From Oscillospiraceae bacterium (lineage in GTDB: Bacteria > Bacillota > Clostridia > Oscillospirales > Ruminococcaceae), in assembly GCA_021199355.1 (NCBI GenBank), contig JAJQIF010000009.1, positions 611,792-675,791 of the forward strand: a stretch of DNA of 64,000 nt, written 5' to 3'. The notes below the pieces were generated by a model. It worked only from the letters and a program-made list of their open reading frames with translations, ran no database searches and was not told where the DNA came from. The position numbers were made by a program, and so were the translations under genes. Below are positions 1 to 10,018 of the stretch, piece by piece. The stretch's first letter is position 1, and every line of letters starts with the position of its first letter.

Positions 1-87
1 ACCGTGAGACTTGAGCTCACCCAAAATGTTTTCGATTGCTCCGTGTCCGTGGTAGGAAACGGAATTCAGTACAATACGATCTGCCAT
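1..87 (-). CDS. iron-containing alcohol dehydrogenase, lactaldehyde reductase-like (5' end only)
   Basis: Only the first 29 codons are in the window; the gene runs off the left edge. The visible N-terminus starts MADRIVLN and continues with a GHGAIENILGELK stretch. This resembles the start of FucO-type lactaldehyde reductases (MANRMILN...GRGAVGAL), Fe-dependent group III alcohol dehydrogenases that reduce lactaldehyde to 1,2-propanediol. An AAGGAG-like ribosome site (about 98-104) precedes the ATG at 87-85, and a TTGATT/TATAAT promoter lies at 148-176. With so few residues, any iron alcohol dehydrogenase (butanol or propanediol type) remains possible; none of the metal-binding histidines is in view. 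Confidence 0.62.
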   Translation of the reverse strand, partial: MADRIVLNSVSYHGHGAIENILGELKSHG

Positions 88-116
88 AATTATAAACACT
101 CCTTAGAATCTTTTTC

Positions 117-137
117 GATGAGGCGCACTGCCCCATC
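117..137 (-). other. hairpin in the alcohol dehydrogenase leader
   Basis: The approximately 55-base 5' leader between the promoter and the alcohol dehydrogenase start contains an 8-bp stem with one mismatch (GATGRGGC / GCCCCATC) and a 5-base loop. There is no U tract. It could slow decay or be chance; no riboswitch class is recognised. Confidence 0.3.
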
Positions 138-147
138 ACATAAGATA

Positions 148-176
148 ATTATACACTCTTTTTGCCGCATAATCAA
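148..176 (-). promoter_or_regulatory. sigma-A promoter for the alcohol dehydrogenase
   Basis: On the minus strand TTGATT (-35, 171-176) and TATAAT (-10, 148-153) are separated by 17 bases, about 60 bases before the ATG at 87. Confidence 0.75.
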
Positions 177-200
177 CAGCATTTCGCTGAAAATAGCATA

Positions 201-230
201 AAAATTCGGTGGAAATTCAAATTCCCACCG
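201..230 (-). terminator. rho-independent terminator after the GH8 gene
   Basis: On the minus strand the arms CGGTGG and CCACCG (207-212 / 225-230), extended by an AAT/ATT inner stem, are followed by AATTTTTA. It lies 8 bases past the GH8 stop codon and separates that operon from the alcohol dehydrogenase promoter. Confidence 0.8.
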
Positions 231-237
231 ATTGATT

Positions 238-1398
238 TTACCATTGGCGGTAACGTCCGCTGAGCATGAGAAGTGCGAAGAAGTAGAGGCAGTTATCGTA
301 GTAGCGGCGTTTACCTGTACGAAGTGGCGTATTCCAGAACTTCAGTACAAATCTCTTTGCACGTTCTATAACCTCTTCGGAAGCACCTTCCTGCCATGAA
401 GCAAGGGATGCGGCGGCGTTAGAGGCAATGATTGCGACAGGGTGCATAGCTGTCTCATCAAGTAGTGTGCCGTCTCTGAGCGGAACCTTGTCCCAGTTGT
501 CGCCCAAACTTTCAAAATAAGCCTGCACCTTTGCGGCGTTTTCGCACTGCCACAGGTCGACAGCGTTCCACGATGTGTCAAGAGCCATATTCATCACGGT
601 TCTGTAAGAATCGGAATAGTAGCGATGGAACGCCTGCGGATTCCAGAATGGTTTGTCCTCCGGAAAAATTACCGGCTCTCCTGAATATGAAGAATAATCG
701 GCGCAAAGACCGGTTACGGGATGGCAGGCGTAGTGAAGATACTCTCTTGAAGCATCAGCCGCCTTTTTCCAGAAATCACGGTCGTGCTCGTCGCAGTTCT
801 CTGCGAAAAGCTCATAGAAATGCGGCAGATGATAGGACGGGTCTGTAAAATCAACCTCAACAATAAACTTGATAAGGTGGTTTTCCAAGTCCCACATGGT
901 CTGCCCCTGCTTGTCACCATCTCCGTTACGGTGGATGCAGTCACGAAGAATCTGACGAGCCCATTCGGAGTAGTTGTATATCCCCTCTCCGTCTCCCCAA
1001 CGATGGGAAGCAAATATCAAAGCCATCGCAAAATATTCTTCGCCGTCGGGTGCGGGACCATAGGCATTCTTGGTGCCATCTGGAGCACACGACCACGCGA
1101 AATAGCCGGCGCATCTGCCTTCGTAAAGATACATGTTTGTCATCGACCACTTCCAGATACGGTCGAAGACGTCTTTTCTGTCCATCTGAACTGCCATCAT
1201 CATGCCATAGGACATGCCTTCGGTTCTGGCGTCGACGTTACCGGTGTCTTCCATATAGCCCATGTCTCCGGGCACTTCACGATAGATGCTGACGTCATGA
1301 GGGGCGAAAAACATGGTCTCGAACGTATCATTGATTCTTTTGTCGATTTCAGCCTCGGAGATTCCAACCTCCGATAAAATGTTGCGGTATTCCTTCAT
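238..1398 (-). CDS. GH8 reducing-end xylose-releasing exo-oligoxylanase (Rex)
   Basis: A 386-residue glycoside hydrolase of family 8. It is close in length and motifs to the Bacillus halodurans Rex enzyme (388 aa), which removes single xylose units from the reducing end of xylo-oligosaccharides. Visible motifs are NVDARTEGMSYGMM with the general acid Glu at about residue 60, YEGRCAGYFAWS, GPAPDGEEYFAMAL and YYSDSYRTV with the probable base Asp at about 263. There is no signal peptide, so it should act in the cytoplasm on imported xylo-oligosaccharides. The frame is open 7 codons further upstream, but GAAAGGA sits directly before the ATG at 1398, so that start was chosen. It follows the DUF1292 gene by 21 bases and shares its promoter. 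An endoxylanase (also GH8) is less likely because the protein is cytosolic and Rex-sized. Confidence 0.88.
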   Translation of the reverse strand: MKEYRNILSEVGISEAEIDKRINDTFETMFFAPHDVSIYREVPGDMGYMEDTGNVDARTEGMSYGMMMAVQMDRKDVFDRIWKWSMTNMYLYEGRCAGYFAWSCAPDGTKNAYGPAPDGEEYFAMALIFASHRWGDGEGIYNYSEWARQILRDCIHRNGDGDKQGQTMWDLENHLIKFIVEVDFTDPSYHLPHFYELFAENCDEHDRDFWKKAADASREYLHYACHPVTGLCADYSSYSGEPVIFPEDKPFWNPQAFHRYYSDSYRTVMNMALDTSWNAVDLWQCENAAKVQAYFESLGDNWDKVPLRDGTLLDETAMHPVAIIASNAAASLASWQEGASEEVIERAKRFVLKFWNTPLRTGKRRYYDNCLYFFALLMLSGRYRQW

Positions 1399-1419
1399 AA
1401 TGTTCCTTTCAATGTGCAA

Positions 1420-1698
1420 TCAGGATTCCGATTGCTCCTTGCTTCTCTCATAATCCCGGAGCTTCGATTCGAGAAGCGCCCATTCCTCTTCCGTCTCAAT
1501 CGGGTGGAAGGTGAGAGTCTTGTCATCAGGGTCAAAGATTGAAGCGAAGACCTCGATATCTCCGTCTTCGTCGTATGTGTTCTCGGTATAAACGATATAA
1601 CAACGGTTGGTGGCGGTGTTCTTGAAAGTGAAAAGAACGTCACAATCAATGATTTCGTCGTTCTCACCGAGTGCGGTTATAATAGCTCTGTCAGCCAT
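1420..1698 (-). CDS. DUF1292 family protein
   Basis: A small acidic 92-residue protein of the DUF1292 (YrzB-like) family found across Firmicutes. Typical features are an N-terminal beta-rich segment with a stretch such as VLFTFKNTATNRCYIVYTEN, an acidic middle (YDEDGDIEVFASIFDPDD) and a C-terminal helix starting IETEEEWALLE. The molecular function is not known. In other Firmicutes these genes often sit beside ruvX/mreB-type genes; here the downstream partner is the GH8 gene, 21 bases away, so the pair is probably one transcript. GGAGGC lies a few bases before the ATG. A promoter is visible at 1733-1760. Confidence 0.82.
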   Translation of the reverse strand: MADRAIITALGENDEIIDCDVLFTFKNTATNRCYIVYTENTYDEDGDIEVFASIFDPDDKTLTFHPIETEEEWALLESKLRDYERSKEQSES

Positions 1699-1732
1699 TT
1701 TTGAGCCTCCTTTTCAAATCGCATTAAAGTAC

Positions 1733-1760
1733 ATTTTAACATATATTTCGTGAATGTCAA
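1733..1760 (-). promoter_or_regulatory. sigma-A promoter (extended -10) for DUF1292-GH8
   Basis: On the minus strand TTGACA (1755-1760) and TGTTAAAAT (-10 TAAAAT at 1733-1738) are separated by 16 bases. The -35 lies inside a perfect 15-bp tandem repeat (1754-1783), so a second TTGACA is present 15 bases upstream. Confidence 0.7.
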
Positions 1761-1783
1761 GACAAAAAATGTCAAGACAAAAA
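1754..1783. repeat. perfect 15-bp tandem duplication
   Basis: Two adjacent copies of ATGTCAAGACAAAAA (1754-1768 and 1769-1783). They lie between the radC terminator and the DUF1292 promoter and duplicate the TTGACA hexamer of that promoter. Confidence 0.9.
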
Positions 1784-1804
1784 GTCCGGGAATTGCTCCC
1801 GGAC
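1779..1804 (-). terminator. rho-independent terminator after radC
   Basis: On the minus strand the 8-bp GC-rich stem GTCCGGGA / TCCCGGAC (1797-1804 / 1784-1791) with a 5-base loop is followed by TTTTTG. It lies 12 bases beyond the radC stop. Confidence 0.88.
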
Positions 1805-1815
1805 CTTCGATTGGG

Positions 1816-2544
1816 TCACTGTTTTATTTCATCTTCAAGAACAATGACTTCATGATGAAACATAGAACGAGCTTCGGTTCTGGAAACCACTATATGGTCG
1901 ATGAGATCTATATTCACTCGTTCCAATGCGACTTTGATATTTTCCGTGAGACGGACGTCATCCTTGGAAGGATAACTGTCACCGAACGGATGATTATGAG
2001 CAAGAACACAGGTAGAGCACTTGCTCTTGAGAGCTTCCTGAAGAATTTTGCGCTCATCAAAAGTTACGGATGAGCCATCACCTTCCGAAATACTTACCGA
2101 TGAAACAACACCGAGCTTATCATCGAGACATGTGAGCAATAGCTGTTCGTTTTGTGTCGGCAGGAACTTATAAAGAAAATACCGACAAAGCTTATATGTG
2201 CTGTCAAGCTTTTCGCCTTGTAAGCCTGAAAGCAGATAGCGAGCAAAGAATTCCGGCAGAAATTTCAGGAAGCATGCGGTGTTTTCGCCCACACCTTTTA
2301 CCTCAAGCAGGTCTTCATAAGGAGCATTGAGAATGCCCGAAATGCTCCCGAAGCGTTCCAGAAGCGCATGCGCCGTTGGATTGGTATCTCCCTGCGGAAC
2401 AGAATAAAAAAGCAGCATCTCGAGAGCCTGATGATCATAAAACCTATCCAATCCATGCTCGAGAAATTGCTGTTTAAGACGCTTGCGATGACCGGTATGA
2501 ACACCGGGATTCTTTTTCTTTTCGGAATTCCGCTCTTTTGACAT
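1816..2544 (-). CDS. radC: RadC family JAB/JAMM-domain protein
   Basis: A 242-residue RadC (YsxA-like) protein. The N-terminal half has a UPF0758-type helical region with a helix-hairpin-helix stretch (LLEVKGVGENTACFLK). The C-terminal half has the JAMM metalloprotease-like motif HNHPFGDSYPSKDD (first His near residue 183). The original link to recombinational repair is doubtful; the biochemical role of chromosomal RadC is unknown. The frame is open 15 codons upstream, but GAGGGAAG 5 bases before the ATG at 2544 supports this start. It is a single-gene unit with its own promoter (2580-2608) and terminator, divergent from the GH44 gene. Truncated radC copies mark some mobile elements; this one is full length with no element beside it. 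Confidence 0.9.
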   Translation of the reverse strand: MSKERNSEKKKNPGVHTGHRKRLKQQFLEHGLDRFYDHQALEMLLFYSVPQGDTNPTAHALLERFGSISGILNAPYEDLLEVKGVGENTACFLKFLPEFFARYLLSGLQGEKLDSTYKLCRYFLYKFLPTQNEQLLLTCLDDKLGVVSSVSISEGDGSSVTFDERKILQEALKSKCSTCVLAHNHPFGDSYPSKDDVRLTENIKVALERVNIDLIDHIVVSRTEARSMFHHEVIVLEDEIKQ

Positions 2545-2579
2545 ATATACTTCCCTCATCTTTGCTACAGACTGTTGGT

Positions 2580-2608
2580 ATTGTATCATATATCCGCCAC
2601 AGTGTCAA
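2580..2608 (-). promoter_or_regulatory. sigma-A promoter for radC
   Basis: TTGACA (2603-2608), a 17-base spacer and TACAAT (2580-2585), read on the minus strand. It is back to back with the GH44 promoter. Confidence 0.82.
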
Positions 2609-2617
2609 GAATTTCGC

Positions 2618-2646
2618 TTGCAAACCACTTTCCACTATGATATACT
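2618..2646 (+). promoter_or_regulatory. sigma-A promoter for the GH44 gene
   Basis: TTGCAA (2618-2623), a 17-base spacer and TATACT (2641-2646). The short leader then contains a small GGAC/GTCC hairpin (about 2654-2668) directly before the AAAGGAGG ribosome site. Confidence 0.72.
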
Positions 2647-2682
2647 TTTTATACGGACTAAAGGTCCGAAAGGAGGATTTAT

Positions 2683-4332
2683 ATGAAAAAAGCAAGAAAA
2701 ATCTTATCACTCGTTTTGGTAATAGCTATGTTGGCTGTTATGACGTCGTGTTCGGGACTTGGGCGTGAAACCGTCATGGTTCCAACGGACATCTACGCAA
2801 GCAAAAGCTATGACATGAACATTGTCATCGATTTCATTACGGAGACCAAGGAAATCAGTCCTTATATCTACGGCATAAATCAATACGGCAACGAAGAGAA
2901 CCTCGACGAGGCGAACTTCACTGCCATCCGTCAGGGTGGCAACCGTATGACGGCTTACAACTGGGAAACCAACGCCTCAAATGCCGGTGCCGACTGGTAT
3001 CACTCGTCCGACAGCAATCTTTCGGATTCGGATGAACCCGCCGATTGCGTAAGAACTCTTTCCGAAGAAGCAAAAGAAAACGGGATAACGTACAAACTAA
3101 CCACTTTACAGATGGCAGGCTATGTTGCGGCAGACAAGAGCGGACAGGTTTCCGAAGAGAATACTGCACCTTCGGAAAGATTCAACGAAGTTATATTCCG
3201 TTCGGATGGCGAGTTTCCTGACACTCCCGACCTCACCGACGGCGTCGTCTACATGGACGAGTACGTCAACTACATTATAAACATGCTCGGAGATTCGACA
3301 AGCAAAACCGGCATACAAGGCTACAGCCTTGATAACGAACCGGCACTCTGGGCGGGAACACACTCAAGAGTTCATCCCGACCCTGTCACCATTGAAGAGC
3401 TTTGCTCCAAATCGGCTGAACTTGCCGCGATTGTAAAAGAACTCGACCCGAACGCAGAGATATTCGGTCCTGCCCTCTATGGTTATACCGCCTATGACCA
3501 CCTTGCCGACGATGACGACAGCACCGAATGGAAAGAGCTGAAGGAAGAAAACGGCTATAACTGGTTCCTCGACTGCTACCTCGACTATATGTGTCAGGCA
3601 TCTGAGGAAGCGGGTGTACGGCTTCTTGATGTTCTCGACATCCACTACTATTCCGAATCTGCAAGAGTCAGTGATGAGGACAGACTTCAGTCAGTTCGAA
3701 CCCTCTACGAAGAAGGCTTCTCCGAGAACAGCTGGATTGGACAGTGGTGCATGAACAACGTTCCGATTCTTCCCACTATTCAGGCTTCTATCGACGAGTA
3801 TTATCCCGGCACGAAGCTTGCCATTTCCGAATACAACTTCGGCGGCGAAAATATAAGCGGAACCATCGCAGAAGCTGAAGCTCTCGGGTGCTATGCCGAT
3901 ATGGGAGTATATCTTGCGACCATCTGGGGCGGAAATGACTGCCAGTTTGCGGGAATCAGGCTTTATACCAACTATGACGGCGACAGTTCTTCCTTCGGCG
4001 ATACTCTTATCAGCACGACCACCGATGATGTCTCCCTCTCGAGCGCATATGCGGCTACCAATGACGACGGACTGATTACTCTCATGATTACAAACAAGGA
4101 TTCAAGCCTAAACGAAAACGCAATTATAGATTTGACTTCATCCGACACTATCTACACAGCCGCCGCTGTTTATGCAGTATACGACGAGACCTACGAAATT
4201 CAGCTTATCAACGTAGTTGAAAGTTCTGAAACAAACATCTTCGAAATCACTCTCCCACCCTACTGTGCGGCGATGGTTGTTCTTAGCGATGATGTCACTG
4301 ATTTTCCGAATATTATAGCTGACAGTGAGTAA
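2683..4332 (+). CDS. GH44 endo-beta-1,4-glucanase/xyloglucanase, lipoprotein
   Basis: A 549-residue secreted family 44 glycoside hydrolase. These retaining enzymes cut cellulose, xyloglucan and related beta-glucans internally. The N-terminus is a lipoprotein signal (basic MKKARK, hydrophobic core, MTSC with Cys23), so it is probably tethered to the outer face of the membrane. The family start ISPYIYGINQYG and RQGGNRMTAYNWE are clear. The acid/base Glu219 is in DNEPALW and the nucleophile Glu383 is in ISEYNFGGE. After the barrel, about residues 430-549 form a beta-sandwich-like tail as in known GH44 enzymes; no separate CBM or dockerin is seen. AAAGGAGG precedes the ATG. The gene is divergent from radC and is followed 83 bases later by the ECF sigma gene. 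Confidence 0.9.
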   Translation: MKKARKILSLVLVIAMLAVMTSCSGLGRETVMVPTDIYASKSYDMNIVIDFITETKEISPYIYGINQYGNEENLDEANFTAIRQGGNRMTAYNWETNASNAGADWYHSSDSNLSDSDEPADCVRTLSEEAKENGITYKLTTLQMAGYVAADKSGQVSEENTAPSERFNEVIFRSDGEFPDTPDLTDGVVYMDEYVNYIINMLGDSTSKTGIQGYSLDNEPALWAGTHSRVHPDPVTIEELCSKSAELAAIVKELDPNAEIFGPALYGYTAYDHLADDDDSTEWKELKEENGYNWFLDCYLDYMCQASEEAGVRLLDVLDIHYYSESARVSDEDRLQSVRTLYEEGFSENSWIGQWCMNNVPILPTIQASIDEYYPGTKLAISEYNFGGENISGTIAEAEALGCYADMGVYLATIWGGNDCQFAGIRLYTNYDGDSSSFGDTLISTTTDDVSLSSAYAATNDDGLITLMITNKDSSLNENAIIDLTSSDTIYTAAAVYAVYDETYEIQLINVVESSETNIFEITLPPYCAAMVVLSDDVTDFPNIIADSE

Positions 4333-4360
4333 ACAGATTCCCTCAAATTTTTTCGCAAAA

Positions 4361-4399
4361 TACTTGTAAGATTTCTTCCTCCATGAAGTCTTATAAGTA
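4361..4399 (+). promoter_or_regulatory. candidate ECF-type autoregulatory promoter / inverted repeat
   Basis: TGTAAG (4365-4370) and AGTC (4387-4390, within AGTCTTATA) are separated by 16 bases. This is the spacing of ECF promoters of the TGAAAC-N16-CGTC kind. The same stretch is also an imperfect inverted repeat (ACTTGTAAGA / TCTTATAAGT, 9 of 10 matching). It sits just before the sigma gene, which would fit autoregulation. Confidence 0.42.
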
Positions 4400-4415
4400 A
4401 GGTGGTGGCGAGCAA

Positions 4416-4913
4416 GTGGAGTTTGAGGAGATTTACAAGACCTATTTCAAATCGGTTTACAACTACATTCTGAGGCTTTCTGGAAACGAGCATATTGCCG
4501 AGGAAATCACGAGCGATACCTTCTTCAAAGCGATGAAATCTATCGGGAAGTTCCGTGGCGAATGCGACATCCGAGTCTGGCTCTGTCAGATTGCGAAGAA
4601 TTCCTACTACTCGTATTTGAAAAAGTCGAGAAAGGCAGAAAGCATTGACGATGCGGACTTTCCCGAAATAGTCGACCCAGATGCTTCACCCGAGGAGCTG
4701 GCAAGTCGCAAGGAAGATTTCCTGAGAGTAAGAAAAGCCCTGCACGACATAGCAGAGCCCTACAAGGAGGTTTTCCTGTGGCGGGTGTTCGGAGAGCTTT
4801 CGTTCAAGGAAATAGGCGAACTCTATGGCAAAACCGACAATTGGGCTTGTGTCACCTACCACCGGGCAAGAAAAATGATACAGCTTAGAATGGAGGAACA
4901 AAGTGATGAATAG
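4416..4913 (+). CDS. ECF-family RNA polymerase sigma factor
   Basis: A 165-residue sigma-70 protein with only regions 2 and 4, the ECF layout. Region 2 begins EEIYKTYFKSVYNYILRLSGN and includes AEEITSDTFFKAM. Region 4 ends with the helix-turn-helix LSFKEIGELYGKTDNWACVTYHRARKMI. A GTG at 4416 is the first start after the upstream stop; AAGGTGG lies about 10 bases before it. The stop overlaps the start of the anti-sigma gene, so the two are translationally coupled. Such a sigma factor is normally held inactive by its membrane partner and released by an outside signal. Its targets are unknown; GH44 upstream and beta-galactosidase downstream are plausible. Confidence 0.9.
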   Translation: MEFEEIYKTYFKSVYNYILRLSGNEHIAEEITSDTFFKAMKSIGKFRGECDIRVWLCQIAKNSYYSYLKKSRKAESIDDADFPEIVDPDASPEELASRKEDFLRVRKALHDIAEPYKEVFLWRVFGELSFKEIGELYGKTDNWACVTYHRARKMIQLRMEEQSDE

Positions 4914-5622
4914 CGAGTGCAGTGTAGTCCGAGATCTTTTGCCGCTTTACTATGAGAATATGGTAAATAAAGAGACAGCTGAGTTTGTCGAAGAACATCT
5001 CAGTAGTTGCCCCGATTGCGCTTTTGAGCTTGAGAAGTTGAAGGCTGAGAAGAAGATTGACGAACCCTCTCTTGCCGAAAGAACCGACGATGCCGAAGTG
5101 ATAACGGGCATGAAAAAGAAGATTCGCAAGAGAAAGTGGACAGCCGTAACTGTCATTGTCTCTTGTATTCTCATCGTCTGCATACTGATTTATCAGTTCC
5201 CGGTTTACAGGCTTTTGATGGTCGCCGGCACGTTATCCTACTATAACAGCGACGAAGTCGCAATGCTCGTTTCTATAGGAAGTCTTTCTGACAGAATAGA
5301 GGCTCAGTCGGTTCTCAGACAGGCTGATGCGGCATTTCAGGACTGTAAGCATACAGACGCTGAGTGTGACGAACTATATGGAGTTCTCTCAAGATATGCT
5401 ACACCAAGCGAACGTTCTGCATCATATGTGAACTATTCGCTTCAGCTTTGGAGCGCTCACTTAGGTGCCACCGAAGGCTATATCTGGGTCTACTACTCCA
5501 TGGAAGCGATTGACTCGAATGGAGACACCGTTTGTGCCAGTTCGCGATGCGAAGCTCTCTGGAAAGTGGAGAAGAACGAAGACGGAGTCTGGGAAGTCGT
5601 CAGCATAAGGGAGCATCCGTAA
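4906..5622 (+). CDS. anti-sigma factor with zinc-binding N-domain and one TM helix
   Basis: A 238-residue membrane protein. The N-terminus is a ZAS/zf-HC2 anti-sigma domain: CSVVRDLLPLYYEN followed by EEHLSSCPDC (H-x3-C-x2-C). A single transmembrane helix lies near residues 80-98 (WTAVTVIVSCILIVCILIY). About 140 residues follow outside the cell, ending ALWKVEKNEDGVWEVVSIREHP; I recognise no named sensor or carbohydrate-binding domain there, though the end resembles an NTF2/DUF4829-like fold. A GTG three bases upstream (4903) is also possible. GGAGG at 4892-4896 fits the ATG with 9 bases of spacing. It is coupled to the sigma gene and presumably holds it at the membrane until a signal arrives. 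Confidence 0.85.
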   Translation: MNSECSVVRDLLPLYYENMVNKETAEFVEEHLSSCPDCAFELEKLKAEKKIDEPSLAERTDDAEVITGMKKKIRKRKWTAVTVIVSCILIVCILIYQFPVYRLLMVAGTLSYYNSDEVAMLVSIGSLSDRIEAQSVLRQADAAFQDCKHTDAECDELYGVLSRYATPSERSASYVNYSLQLWSAHLGATEGYIWVYYSMEAIDSNGDTVCASSRCEALWKVEKNEDGVWEVVSIREHP

Positions 5623-8622
<3,000 letters not shown>

Positions 8623-8631
8623 AAAATAAAC

Positions 8632-8663
8632 CGGTCTGAGATTGAGTTCTCGGACCGATTTCT
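8632..8663. terminator. bidirectional terminator between lacZ and rlmD
   Basis: A 9-bp stem CGGTCTGAG / CTCGGACCG (8632-8640 / 8649-8657) is followed by TTTCTTTTT on the plus strand and by TTTATTTTTT on the minus strand. It serves both converging genes. Confidence 0.85.
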
Positions 8664-8665
8664 TT

Positions 8666-10018
8666 TTACTCATTTGCCCTTGACATCAATGATACACACT
8701 CGACATGAGCCGTCCTCGGAAACATGTCGAACGGCTTGTATCTCACCAATTCATAGCCCGATTTGGCTAAGATATTCAAATCCCGGGCACAGGTGGCAGG
8801 ATTGCAGGAGATATAGACGAGCTTCTTCGGGGACATTTCAGCGATAGCGTTAAGCGTTTCTGTGTCACAGCCTCTTCTTGGCGGGTCAACAATGACGACA
8901 TCCGGCTTTACGCCTTCCCTGCTCAGCTTTTTGGCAACTGTTCCCGCATCTCCAGTAAAGAACTCTGCGTTTGTGATACCGTTAATTTCGGCATTTCGCT
9001 CGGCATTTTTGATTGCCGCAGGGACGATTTCTACGCCTATAAGCCTTTTGACGCTTTGTGCCATCGAAAGCCCAACTGTGCCGATTCCGCAATATAAATC
9101 AAGAAGCGTCTCGCTCCCATCGAGATTCAAAAACTCTTTTGCCGTATTATAGACGTTTTCTGCGGCTTCGGTGTTGACCTGATAGAACGAATGAGGAGAA
9201 ATCTCGACCGTCACGCCGCACATTGTGTCCCGAATTGTTCCGGAGCCGTAAAGGCATATGTCCCTATTACCGAGAATCACGTTTGTATTTGCAGAGTTGA
9301 TATTGAGAAGAACGGTTTTGATTTTGGGAAAGCACTTAGACAGCACTTCAACAAGCCTGTCAAAAAGTTTGGTCTCTTTCGTACATACAAGGCTCAGCAT
9401 TATTTCGCCGGTGTGGAAGCCTCTACGGAGATAAATGTGGCGGAGAAGTCCCCTACCCGTCTTTTCGTCATAAACAGAGATTTTGTTTTGATTGATATAG
9501 TCTATAATCACACCACAGATTTCGGTGAAGATTTCCGGTTGTAAAAGGCAATCGTAAACCGGCACAACGCGATGAGACCTCGGTGAAAAGAATCCGCAAA
9601 ACGCTTTCCCATCTGTCGTTGACACCGGAAGCTGAACTTTATTGCGATATCTGTTAATTTCAAGGCTTCCGACAATCGGCTCAAGCTCAAGATCGAAGCC
9701 TCCGACGCGTTTGAAGGCATCCCTTACAGACTGCTCTTTTGCACAAAGTTCGGCTTCATAGGAAATATGGCGGTAAACGCAACCGCCACAGGTACGGACA
9801 TTGCAATCGGGCTCCACTCTGTCTTTGGAAGCCTCCAGAAGCTTCTCGATTTTAGCATAGGCATAGGTCTTATTGACTTTCAGAATTCTTACCAAAAGCT
9901 TGTCGCCTATTGCTGTATCGGGAACGAAAATTGCCATGCCGTCATGTCTTCCGATTCCGGAGCCGTCTGAGCTGAGAGCGTCGATATTCAGTTCTATTAT
10001 GTCGTTCTTATCAAGCAT
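8666..10018 (-). CDS. rlmD: 23S rRNA (uracil-C5) methyltransferase, RlmD/RumA-like
   Basis: A 450-residue TrmA/RumA-family methyltransferase. An N-terminal TRAM domain (IIELNIDALSSDGSGIGRHDGMAIFVPDT) is followed by iron-sulfur ligand cysteines (CNVRTCGGC, and a later Cys in VYDCLL), the SAM site LLDLYCGIGTVGLS, and the catalytic region ISCNPATCARDL. It ends FDMFPRTAHVECVSLM, typical of the family. It methylates a specific uridine in 23S rRNA; Firmicutes often have two or three paralogues with different targets (RlmD/RlmCD), so the exact position cannot be read here. The ATG at 10018 overlaps the upstream gene's stop (ATGCTTGA) and is preceded by AGAAGGAAG. It is last in the recJ operon. Confidence 0.9.
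   Translation of the reverse strand: MLDKNDIIELNIDALSSDGSGIGRHDGMAIFVPDTAIGDKLLVRILKVNKTYAYAKIEKLLEASKDRVEPDCNVRTCGGCVYRHISYEAELCAKEQSVRDAFKRVGGFDLELEPIVGSLEINRYRNKVQLPVSTTDGKAFCGFFSPRSHRVVPVYDCLLQPEIFTEICGVIIDYINQNKISVYDEKTGRGLLRHIYLRRGFHTGEIMLSLVCTKETKLFDRLVEVLSKCFPKIKTVLLNINSANTNVILGNRDICLYGSGTIRDTMCGVTVEISPHSFYQVNTEAAENVYNTAKEFLNLDGSETLLDLYCGIGTVGLSMAQSVKRLIGVEIVPAAIKNAERNAEINGITNAEFFTGDAGTVAKKLSREGVKPDVVIVDPPRRGCDTETLNAIAEMSPKKLVYISCNPATCARDLNILAKSGYELVRYKPFDMFPRTAHVECVSLMSRANE

Noticed and set aside
4-201. A 65-codon open frame on the plus strand at the left edge.
   Set aside because: It runs antisense through the alcohol dehydrogenase start, its promoter and leader, lacks a ribosome site and has no recognisable protein character.
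1816-2544. radC as a sign of an integrated mobile element.
   Set aside because: The gene is full length with its own promoter and terminator, and no integrase, anti-restriction or phage gene lies near it.
4333-4415. The 4361-4399 inverted repeat as a terminator for the GH44 gene.
   Set aside because: The stem is AT-rich with a 19-base loop and no U tract follows; the promoter or operator reading fits better.
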